A stretch of 30,003 bases of DNA from the NCBI GenBank assembly GCA_023424995.1, contig JAFADH010000383.1, positions 1 through 30,003 of the forward strand. Direction: 5' to 3'. The DNA comes from Bacillota bacterium (GTDB taxonomy: Bacteria > Bacillota > Clostridia > Lachnospirales > Lachnospiraceae). Position numbers and translations under genes: made by a program. Below the pieces are notes generated by a model. The model did no database searches. It had not been told where the DNA came from and saw only the letters and a list, made by a program, of their open reading frames with translations. This document shows, piece by piece, positions 23,965 through 30,003 of this stretch; position 1 is the first letter of the stretch, and each line of letters starts with the position of its first letter.

Positions 23965-24960
23965 ATGTTTGAGAGTAAGATAAAGGTACAGATTCCCATC
24001 ATGTCGGATGATTCCGACGAGAAGCTGCTTTTTGCAAAGCAGATGGGGCTGAGGAATGTCTTTGTGATGTTCCGGGATGAAGACAGCAATTATGATTCCG
24101 TCATGAGAGTTCTCGAAAGATGCGCTAAATTTGATCTGACGGTAAATGATGCGGGCAATGTAAATATGTATAAGCACCCCTCCATCCACCTGGGGCTCCC
24201 GGAGAGAGATGAATGGATCGCAAAATACAATGCGTTCAACCGGGTCCTTGGGAAAGCCGGCATCCGGGTAGGGTATATCACCTGGGACCAGGGGCGTGTA
24301 TCCACCACCCGCTTTGCCGTAGGTGAGCATACCAGAGGAGCGGTGGGAAGAATCGTGGACATGAAGGAATTAAACAGCCGCCCCCTGATCTTTGACCGGG
24401 AATATCAGCGGGAGGAGATGTGGAATAACTTTAAATATTTTATGGACCGGGTACTGCCCGTCTGCGAGGAAGCCGACATACGGCTGGCACTGCATCCCAA
24501 TGATCCTCCCGTTCCGGCTCTGGAAGGGGTGTGCAATCTGATCCACACGGCGGAGGATTACAAAAGGGCATTTGAAATAACCGGGAACAGCCCGTATCTG
24601 GGAATGAAATTCTGTGTGGGCTGCTGGCTGGAAGGCGGGGAAGGGTTCGGCAACCTGCTGGAGGATATTAAATATTTCGTTGAGAAGCAGAAGGTATTCA
24701 TAGTACATTTCAGAAATGTAAGCAATACCCTTCCCTATTTTGAGGAAACCCTGCTGGAAGACGGTTATATGGATATGTATAAGGTCATGAAGCAGTTTGT
24801 GGAATGCGGCTACGACGGAGCGATGCATTGTGACCATGTGCCTGATTTTGCGGAACAATGCGGCGGGAAGGATTCCTCCTTCGCATATTCCACAGGGTAT
24901 CTGAAGGCATTAATCCACGGTGCGTCCGCAGAGCTCAATTCAGCGGCGGGAAAAAAATAA
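23965..24960 (+). CDS. Mannonate-dehydratase-like (UxuA family) TIM-barrel enzyme
   Basis: Start uncertain: ATG 23965 (MFESKIKVQIP) is chosen because it begins the conserved-looking sequence and has GGGTG 6 nt upstream; ATG 23953 and 23923 are in frame. The product is 331 residues from 23965. The metal-site residues of mannonate dehydratase are all present in order: H177 in LHPNDPP, C217 in FCVG, H248 in VHFRNV and D290-H291 in CDHVPDF. The usual PDHG context is altered to CDHV, and the N-terminal third is shorter and unlike UxuA, so the substrate may differ from D-mannonate. The enzyme probably removes water from a sugar acid in the cytoplasm. It is the first of four catabolic genes. An isomerase role of related TIM barrels cannot be excluded. 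Confidence 0.72.
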   Translation: MFESKIKVQIPIMSDDSDEKLLFAKQMGLRNVFVMFRDEDSNYDSVMRVLERCAKFDLTVNDAGNVNMYKHPSIHLGLPERDEWIAKYNAFNRVLGKAGIRVGYITWDQGRVSTTRFAVGEHTRGAVGRIVDMKELNSRPLIFDREYQREEMWNNFKYFMDRVLPVCEEADIRLALHPNDPPVPALEGVCNLIHTAEDYKRAFEITGNSPYLGMKFCVGCWLEGGEGFGNLLEDIKYFVEKQKVFIVHFRNVSNTLPYFEETLLEDGYMDMYKVMKQFVECGYDGAMHCDHVPDFAEQCGGKDSSFAYSTGYLKALIHGASAELNSAAGKK

Positions 24961-25019
24961 TAGCCAGGAATAGCAGAATGCAGTATAGTTAAGGTTAGTT
25001 ATTCTTTGGAGGTGCCGTT

Positions 25020-26255
25020 ATGGAGGAATATCAAAATAATAAAGCTGTATTTCAGGGGATTGTCAGAAGTGATAACCGGGTCGGTACAAGAAATTATATC
25101 GGAGTAATAGCGACGGAAAACGAATCGGCAACGGTTGCGAGGCAGATCGCCGACTACTTTACGGATGACCGCCTGGCCGGTTACAGGAATATAGACGGCG
25201 TCATCCCCTTTATCACTACCCTGGGCGGAGCACTGGATATCAGAGGGCAGATTCTTGAGGTACTGCGAAGGACTATGCTGGGCTATATACATAATCCCAA
25301 TATCGGCGGCATGCTGGTAATCTCTCTGCATGCCAATAAAAATAGTGTGGAGGGCTTCTTTGAAGCGGAACAGTTAAGTGAGGGGCCCTTTCTGAAAAAA
25401 CTGATTGTCTGCAGGGAAGGCGGAAGCCGTAAAAGTGTGGAAAAGGGCATTGATATCGTCTACAGCATGCTGCAGAAGGCCAATGCCGTCAAGAAAACCA
25501 CGGTCTCTGCGGAGAATCTGATCGTCGGGCTAAAATGCGGCGGGACAGGCAGGCTGTCAGGCATATCTGCCAATCCGGCCCTTGGCGTGGCCGCCGACCT
25601 GCTGGTACAGGCCGGGGCTACCGTAATATTAAGTGAAACCATGGAATTATACGGTGTACAGGAGGAACTGCTGCAACGGGCCTCCAATGAGGCGGTACGG
25701 CAAAAGCTGGTAAGCCGCCTGAACTGGTGGCTGCGGGCGATACAGCTTAAGGAATTGCTGGCATCGGGAGAAGACTTTCAGGGCGAGTACTGGAATCTTG
25801 AAAAATCTTATATCGAGGAACAAGCTTATAAGGGAATCGGTATCAAGAAAGCGGGGACGACCCCGCTGATGGAGGTATACCAGTATGCCCAGCCCATTCA
25901 CCGGAAGGGGCTGGTATTCATGGATACGCCGGGGTATGATGCGGTTGCGGTTACCGGGCAGATTGCCGGAGGTGCTACGCTGATCGCCTATACCACCGGG
26001 ACCGGGTCCTGCTTTGGCGCCTATCCCTCGCCGGTGGTGAAGATGGCGGCCTCGGATGATGTCTATGAAAGCATGCTTTCGGATATCGATCTGAGCTGCG
26101 GCGGTATCCTTACGGGAGAGGCCGATGTGGAGACAGTGGGCAGGCGTATCTTTGAACGGTTGTTAAGAGTAGCTTCAGGAGAGAAATCAAAGGCGGAGCT
26201 GAACGGTGTCGGACGGAATGAATATTCCCCCTGGCAGATCGGCTCCATCGGATAA
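25020..26255 (+). CDS. UxaA/GarD-family dehydratase, catalytic part without SAF domain
   Basis: A 411-residue protein starting at ATG 25020 with TTGGAGGTG 5 nt upstream. The opening FQGIVRSDNRVGTRNYIGVI is the classic start of the altronate/galactarate dehydratase catalytic domain. VGLKCGGTGRLSGISANPALG corresponds to the metal-site block usually reading CGGSDxxSG, here altered. ETMELYGVQEELLQR corresponds to the next block. GYDAVAVTGQIAGGATLIAY and TGTGSCFGAYPSPVVKMA are the late conserved segments. Full-length UxaA and GarD carry an extra N-terminal SAF domain of about 90 residues; here it is missing and no small SAF gene is in the operon. It likely dehydrates an aldonate or aldarate. The altered motif and missing partner make its exact reaction uncertain. 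Confidence 0.82.
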   Translation: MEEYQNNKAVFQGIVRSDNRVGTRNYIGVIATENESATVARQIADYFTDDRLAGYRNIDGVIPFITTLGGALDIRGQILEVLRRTMLGYIHNPNIGGMLVISLHANKNSVEGFFEAEQLSEGPFLKKLIVCREGGSRKSVEKGIDIVYSMLQKANAVKKTTVSAENLIVGLKCGGTGRLSGISANPALGVAADLLVQAGATVILSETMELYGVQEELLQRASNEAVRQKLVSRLNWWLRAIQLKELLASGEDFQGEYWNLEKSYIEEQAYKGIGIKKAGTTPLMEVYQYAQPIHRKGLVFMDTPGYDAVAVTGQIAGGATLIAYTTGTGSCFGAYPSPVVKMAASDDVYESMLSDIDLSCGGILTGEADVETVGRRIFERLLRVASGEKSKAELNGVGRNEYSPWQIGSIG

Positions 26256-26268
26256 GGAGGACATAGTT

Positions 26269-27153
26269 ATGAAGGTAGGATTTATCGGACTTGGAATTAT
26301 GGGAAAGCCAATGAGCAAGAATCTGATCAAGGCGGGCCACGAGCTGGTCATATCGGATATCAATGAGGCTTCCGTGAAGGAAGTGGCGGACTTGGGCGCC
26401 AAAGCGGCGGGAAACGGAGCGGCTGTGGCAGCAGAGTGTGATCTGATCATTACAATGCTTCCCAATTCACCCCATGTCAGAACGGTCATCCTGGGCAAGG
26501 GAGGCGTTCTTGAGACGGCAAAGCGCGGAACGGTGGTCATCGACATGAGCTCCATCGATCCTATGGAAACCAGGGCGATCGGTGCGGCTATGGAGGAAAA
26601 AGGAGTAGAGCTGCTGGACGCACCCGTCAGCGGAGGCGAGCCCAAGGCCATCGACGGGACACTTTCCGTCATGGTGGGCGGCAGGAAGGAAAGCTTTGAC
26701 AAATACTATGATTTATTGATGAGCATGGCCGGTTCGGTAGTCTACGTGGGCGGCCTTGGCTCCGGCAATATAGCCAAGCTGTCGAACCAGATCATCGTGG
26801 CGCTTAATATTGCGGCAATGTCGGAGGCTCTGGCCCTGGCAAAGAAAGCCGGCGCCGATCCGGAGCTTGTATACCGTGCGATCCGCGGAGGCCTGGCCGG
26901 CTCTAACGTCTTGGACGCAAAGGCGCCCATGGTATTGAACCGCAACTTCGATCCGGGCTTTCGGATAGAGCTTCATATTAAGGACCTGAACAATGCTTTA
27001 AACGCCGCACATACCGTAAGCGCCCCCATTCCCCTGACGGCGCAGGTAATGGAAATCATGCAGGCATTAAAGGCGGACGGGCACGAAAAAGAGGATCACT
27101 GCAGTATAGCAAAATATTATGAGAAAATAGCCAATATAACCATCGAAAGCTGA
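26269..27153 (+). CDS. garR: Tartronate semialdehyde reductase (2-hydroxy-3-oxopropionate reductase)
   Basis: Starts at ATG 26269 with AAGGAGG 8 nt upstream, 13 bp after the dehydratase; an open frame from 26206 only overlaps the previous gene. The product is 294 residues, the normal length. The N-terminal NAD(P) motif is GFIGLGIMGKPMSKNL. The substrate block DAPVSGGEPKAIDGTLSVMV, the catalytic Lys in KLSNQIIVALNIAAMSEAL and the block AIRGGLAGSNVLDAKAPMV match Escherichia coli GarR closely as I remember it. It reduces tartronate semialdehyde to D-glycerate. Its presence with an aldolase indicates cleavage of a six-carbon keto-deoxy diacid. The closest alternative is a general 3-hydroxyisobutyrate-dehydrogenase-family enzyme, less likely given these motifs. 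Confidence 0.93.
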   Translation: MKVGFIGLGIMGKPMSKNLIKAGHELVISDINEASVKEVADLGAKAAGNGAAVAAECDLIITMLPNSPHVRTVILGKGGVLETAKRGTVVIDMSSIDPMETRAIGAAMEEKGVELLDAPVSGGEPKAIDGTLSVMVGGRKESFDKYYDLLMSMAGSVVYVGGLGSGNIAKLSNQIIVALNIAAMSEALALAKKAGADPELVYRAIRGGLAGSNVLDAKAPMVLNRNFDPGFRIELHIKDLNNALNAAHTVSAPIPLTAQVMEIMQALKADGHEKEDHCSIAKYYEKIANITIES

Positions 27154-27173
27154 CGGCAGGAAGAAGGAATAAG

Positions 27174-28061
27174 ATGTTTAAGCCACAGGGTATTATACCG
27201 CCGATTATTACACCCTTTACCAACGAGGGTGAGATCAATGAACCTGTTCTGAGGCAGCTGGTGGACCACCTGATCGGACAGGGGGTCCATGGTCTGTTTC
27301 CCCTGGGAACCACCGGAGAGTTCTATGCCTTTGACCATGCACAATCCGGAAGAATCCTCACGATTGTAAAGGAGCAGGCAGCCGGCAGGGTCCCGGTCTA
27401 TGCGGGTGCCAACCATATCTCCACCAGAGAGGCCGTCCGCCTGGCGCATATTGCGGAGGAATGCGGAGCGGATGCGCTGTCCGTTCTGACACCCATGTTT
27501 ATATCACAGACTCAGGCAGAAGTATATGAATTCTATAAAACAGTGGCAGCCAATACGTCCCTGCCCGTTATCATATATAATAATAAGCCCAAAACCAATG
27601 TGACGGTCTCCCCGGAGACGGTTGCCAGACTGGCGGAGCTGCCTAATATCGTGGGAGTGAAGGACAGTACCGGTGATTTTACCAATACGGAGGAATACAT
27701 CCGGCTGACCAGAGGGAATGACAATTTCAGCGTCCTGTTGGGAAGGGATACTCTGATCTACGCGGGCTTATGCTACGGAGCAGCGGGAGCCATAGCCTCC
27801 TGCGCCAATATCGCTCCCGGTATCGCCGTAGATATTTATAATAAGTATATGGCGGGAGATCTGCAGGGAGCCCTGGAAGCACAGTTCAAGCTGGCGCCCT
27901 TACGGATCGCCTGCAGCATGGGAACCTTTCCCCAGGCGATCAAAGAGGGCCTTAATATGCTGGGATTTCAGGCGGGCAAATGCCTGGAGCCCATAGCGGA
28001 GCTGCTGCCGGAGGAAAAGGAAAAATTGAGAAAAGTACTAAGCGATATAGGACTGCTGTGA
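27174..28061 (+). CDS. DapA-superfamily class I aldolase/dehydratase (sugar-acid type)
   Basis: A 295-residue (beta/alpha)8 enzyme of the dihydrodipicolinate synthase / N-acetylneuraminate lyase superfamily. It has GTTGE at 45-49, Y135 in IYNNKPKTN and the Schiff-base lysine K163 in VGVKDSTGD. The arginine that true dihydrodipicolinate synthase uses to hold the substrate carboxylate (YNVPSRTG) is replaced here by lysine in the KPKTN context, so lysine biosynthesis is unlikely. Directly after garR, the best guess is an aldolase splitting 5-keto-4-deoxy-glucarate (or an isomer) to pyruvate and tartronate semialdehyde; a KdgD-type dehydratase is the alternative. It starts at ATG 27174, 20 bp after garR. 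The operon ends here, and a 13-bp repeat array starts 10 bp after the stop. Confidence 0.83.
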   Translation: MFKPQGIIPPIITPFTNEGEINEPVLRQLVDHLIGQGVHGLFPLGTTGEFYAFDHAQSGRILTIVKEQAAGRVPVYAGANHISTREAVRLAHIAEECGADALSVLTPMFISQTQAEVYEFYKTVAANTSLPVIIYNNKPKTNVTVSPETVARLAELPNIVGVKDSTGDFTNTEEYIRLTRGNDNFSVLLGRDTLIYAGLCYGAAGAIASCANIAPGIAVDIYNKYMAGDLQGALEAQFKLAPLRIACSMGTFPQAIKEGLNMLGFQAGKCLEPIAELLPEEKEKLRKVLSDIGLL

Positions 28062-28070
28062 ATAAAAGCA

Positions 28071-28175
28071 GCATCCACAGGCGTTATTCAAAGATGTTAT
28101 CCACAGGCATTAATTCACAGATGTTATCCACAGGCATTATTCACAGATGTTATCCGCAGGTGTTATCCGGACGGT
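28071..28175. repeat. Array of eight 13-bp units resembling DnaA boxes
   Basis: Units start at 28071, 28084, 28097, 28110, 28124, 28137, 28150 and 28163. All are 13 bp except the fourth, which is 14. Units two to seven end alternately in GGCA/GGTG or GATG. The first nine bases match the DnaA box TTATCCACA exactly at 28097 and 28124; 28137 reads TTATTCACA, which fits TTATNCACA. TTATTCAAA, TTATCCGCA and TTATCCGGA are near matches. All lie in one orientation. There is no dnaA, dnaN or other replication gene in the window. Confidence 0.85.
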
Positions 28176-28286
28176 AAGACGGATAAATATCCGCTGCGGC
28201 TGGCAGCGAAGGAAGAACTGCCGGTGATCCGAAAGGCAAAATCATTCTGATAATTTATAAGAATAAACGACCGAATAATAAATAGA
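28176..28286. other. Short spacer without recognised features
   Basis: Between the 13-bp repeat array and the terminator I see no gene, repeat or convincing promoter. Confidence 0.5.
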
Positions 28287-28352
28287 GACCCGGAGCATTC
28301 TGTACAGGACTGTGTTAATCCAGTAAGCTGTACGGAATAGTCCGGGTCTTTT
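28287..28352 (+). terminator. Intrinsic terminator downstream of the aldolase operon
   Basis: Arms of about 21 nt, starting GACCCGGA (28287) and ending TCCGGGTC (28348), pair with three or so mismatch or wobble positions around a 20-nt loop, and TTTT follows. It lies between the plus-strand catabolic operon and the convergent ABC genes, and can also fold in the minus transcript. Confidence 0.75.
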
Positions 28353-28414
28353 GTTGGCTTGTCAGGATATGGACGGTACCGGTACTGCACTGGTGCTGAA
28401 CTCCGGGCAAAACC

Positions 28415-29059
28415 TTACAAATCAACTTGTTCAAAACGCTTCGCAGAAACCCGGCAGGCAATCAGCATGCCGATAACATATACTGCTAGTCCGGCAGCCA
28501 GTATGGGCAGCTGCCGAAGCATTATATCCGGCACAACGCTGTCGAGCCACTCGAACCCCGGCAGATGAACAAGCACCTCCATGATAACCACAGCAACGGC
28601 AGCCGGTATGATTGCCAGCAGGAACGCCTTATCCACCTTGTAAGCTGTCTTGAAAAACTGTGTCAGCAAAATCACGTTGAAGACAGCATATATTATCAGT
28701 CCAAAGCCATAATAGGCCGCATTTGCCTCAATACCGGCCGGATTGCCGTCCGGTAACACACGAACGCGCAGTACGGCAAAGGGCAGGGAAATAAGCAGCT
28801 GCGTCATCTGGGCCAAAACCATAAGCAGGCATTTGGCTTTCACCGTATCCTTTTTTTGCACCGGCAGCAGGGCGGTATAGTAAATATCGTTTGTTTCCCG
28901 GCCATACATGAAAGTAAGATACGGCGCCAGGCAGCCGAACAGGAACACCATGCCGTAAGGATACGCCGGAACAATAACCAGCGCCCCAAGCAAGGTAAAG
29001 ATATACAGATTAGGATGGGCAGCCAGCCGCAGTTCCTTGTAAAGCAGATTAAATATCAT
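28415..29059 (-). CDS. ABC-2 type transporter permease
   Basis: A 214-residue membrane protein with about six spans. The N-terminus IFNLLYKELRLAAHPNLYIF and the block FMYGRETNDIYYTALLPVQK are typical of small ABC-2 permeases paired with a single ATPase. A second hydrophobic half follows (IIPAAVAVVIMEVLVHL; LPILAAGLAVYVIGMLIA). The start ATG at 29059 has AAAGGAG 5 nt upstream and overlaps the end of the ATPase gene by 11 bp. It should act as the membrane half of an exporter of unknown substrate, perhaps a toxic peptide or drug. It is the last gene of the minus operon. Confidence 0.85.
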   Translation of the reverse strand: MIFNLLYKELRLAAHPNLYIFTLLGALVIVPAYPYGMVFLFGCLAPYLTFMYGRETNDIYYTALLPVQKKDTVKAKCLLMVLAQMTQLLISLPFAVLRVRVLPDGNPAGIEANAAYYGFGLIIYAVFNVILLTQFFKTAYKVDKAFLLAIIPAAVAVVIMEVLVHLPGFEWLDSVVPDIMLRQLPILAAGLAVYVIGMLIACRVSAKRFEQVDL

Positions 29060-29795
29060 AGCTTCTCCTTTCAGTGCGTATCATAATTTCTTCTAAAGAC
29101 AGCTCTCTATTCTCACCCGGCTCCTTCAGGCTTTGAAAGGACCGGATAAATCCGGATTTATCGGCGCTTTTCAGCAGTCTCCCGTCCTTGATATAGGTAA
29201 TATCGTCAGCGCATTTTTCCAGATCGGATGTAATGTGGGTAGAAAAAAGAATACTTCTTTCCCCGTCTTTCACAAGGTGCCGAAACAATCCCAGCAAATC
29301 GTCGCGGGATACCGGATCAAGCCCGCTTGTGGGTTCATCCAGAATCAACAGCCTGGCATTATGGGATAACGCAAGGGCTAACATATATTTAACCTTCATG
29401 CCGGACGAAAGCTCTTTTACCCGTTTCTGTGGGTCGAGCTCAAAGGCCTTCAGATATTTTTGATAGGCTTTCTCGTCCCAATTTGGGTAAAAACGCTTTG
29501 TGACTGCCGTAATAACAGCTAACCTTTTGTGCTTATAGAAATCGATCTCACCTAAAACCACACCGATGTTTTGCTTGGAGCTTTGTTCGTTTTCCGTAAA
29601 GCTGCGGCCAAACATTTCAATCGTCCCGCTGTCCGGACGCACCAGATTCAGCATGGATTTTAAGGTTGTGGTCTTTCCCGCCCCGTTTTTTCCGATCAGC
29701 CCCATAATCCTGCCCTGCGGCAGCGTAAATGTAATGTCACGTAATGTAAAATTAGGATAATGTTTCATTATGCCTTGCACAGATATCATATTCAT
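29049..29795 (-). CDS. ABC transporter ATP-binding protein (exporter type)
   Basis: A 248-residue ATPase with Walker A GKNGAGKTT at 35-43, signature LSSGM (in VKELSSGMKVKYM, replacing the usual LSGGQ), Walker B LLILDEPTSGLDP and the switch His in FSTHI. This pattern, including the relaxed signature, is common in ATPases partnered with ABC-2 permeases of the BcrA/YtrB-like groups. The start ATG at 29795 overlaps the TGA of the AbrB-type regulator by 3 bp, with GGAGG 7 nt upstream, and its end overlaps the permease. The three genes form a translationally coupled unit. Confidence 0.93.
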   Translation of the reverse strand: MNMISVQGIMKHYPNFTLRDITFTLPQGRIMGLIGKNGAGKTTTLKSMLNLVRPDSGTIEMFGRSFTENEQSSKQNIGVVLGEIDFYKHKRLAVITAVTKRFYPNWDEKAYQKYLKAFELDPQKRVKELSSGMKVKYMLALALSHNARLLILDEPTSGLDPVSRDDLLGLFRHLVKDGERSILFSTHITSDLEKCADDITYIKDGRLLKSADKSGFIRSFQSLKEPGENRELSLEEIMIRTERRSYDI

Positions 29796-30003
29796 GTCTT
29801 ATCCTCCTTGCCCTTGAAAAAAACATCCACAGCCTCGCCGGCCATACGCAGAAAAGTATTACTGCTTACCAATGCGATTCCGGCGGTTGCCGGGTTGCTG
29901 TCCCCCAGAACCACCAGCGTATCGCCGGATTGAAGCTTTAACGTGTCCCTCGCCTTTTTAGGCAATACGATCTGTCCTCTTTCGCCTATGGTTACTGTGC
30001 CGA
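29792..30003 (-). CDS. AbrB/SpoVT-type DNA-binding regulator (partial at right edge)
   Basis: The 5' end lies beyond the window; the visible 69 codons end in TGA at 29792-29794. The translation includes VTIGERGQIVLPKKARDTLK, then LQSGDTLVVLGD, the swapped-hairpin DNA-binding fold of AbrB/MazE/SpoVT proteins. The tail MAGEAVDVFFKGKEDK is short and charged. Directly upstream of an ABC ATPase and permease, it most likely controls its own operon, as seen for other small regulators paired with ABC exporters. The gene was too short and truncated to stand out as an open frame, but the domain is clear. Confidence 0.85.
   Translation of the reverse strand, partial: GTVTIGERGQIVLPKKARDTLKLQSGDTLVVLGDSNPATAGIALVSSNTFLRMAGEAVDVFFKGKEDKT

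Noticed and set aside
27174..28061. dapA (lysine biosynthesis) for the DapA-superfamily gene
   Set aside because: The carboxylate-binding arginine context is replaced by KPKTN, and the operon is catabolic with garR.
28071..28175. CRISPR array
   Set aside because: Units are 13 bp with no distinct spacers and no cas genes; this is a direct tandem repeat.

Overview
The window looks like chromosomal DNA from a plant-polysaccharide-degrading Gram-positive anaerobe, most likely a Lachnospiraceae-type clostridium. Support: strong AAGGAGG ribosome sites before nearly every gene, lipobox-bearing substrate-binding lipoproteins, a sortase-type PKTG tail, two sugar ABC importers with no dedicated ATPase (as in Firmicutes that share an MsmX-type ATPase), and protein sequences of clostridial character. 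This taxonomic call is inference; no rRNA or tRNA gene is present.

Region 1 (1-7342, + strand) is a tightly packed operon: the end of an NHL-repeat/TPR membrane protein, a Yip1-family membrane protein, a large DUF5696-type lipoprotein that looks like a divergent glycoside hydrolase, two sugar ABC permeases and a substrate-binding lipoprotein. I recognise this set as a recurring Firmicutes arrangement whose job is not established. Region 2 (7442-11160, +) is xylan breakdown: a GH10 xylanase fused to an SGNH esterase as a surface lipoprotein, then a cytoplasmic GH8 that should remove xylose from the reducing end of xylo-oligosaccharides. A long hairpin separates it from a convergent surface protein with a PKTG sorting tail (11349-12002, -).

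Region 3 (12308-15603, +) is a second sugar ABC importer (binding protein, hairpin, two permeases), closed by a very long terminator hairpin. An array of about 14 degenerate 17-18 bp tandem repeats (15809-16063) follows and runs into the 3' end of a convergent family-5 binding protein (16064-17668, -).

Region 4 (16064-28061) appears to be a sugar-diacid (aldarate/uronate) uptake and catabolic locus. A CdaR-type regulator is divergent from the family-5 binding protein. Downstream on + are Dpp-type permeases, a fused double ATPase, a mannonate-dehydratase-like TIM barrel, an altronate/galactarate dehydratase-type protein lacking the SAF domain, a near-textbook tartronate semialdehyde reductase (garR) and a DapA-superfamily aldolase. 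Likely logic: a diacid is imported, dehydrated, and split by the aldolase to pyruvate and tartronate semialdehyde, which GarR reduces to glycerate. A 498-bp gene-free gap in this operon is full of inverted repeats, including a 24-bp-arm element with a branched interior, and may encode an unclassified structured RNA.

Region 5 (28062-30003): immediately after the aldolase lies an array of eight 13-bp units, of which two match the DnaA box TTATCCACA exactly and a third reads TTATTCACA. A terminator and a - strand operon follow (AbrB-type regulator, ABC ATPase, ABC-2 permease), cut by the right edge.
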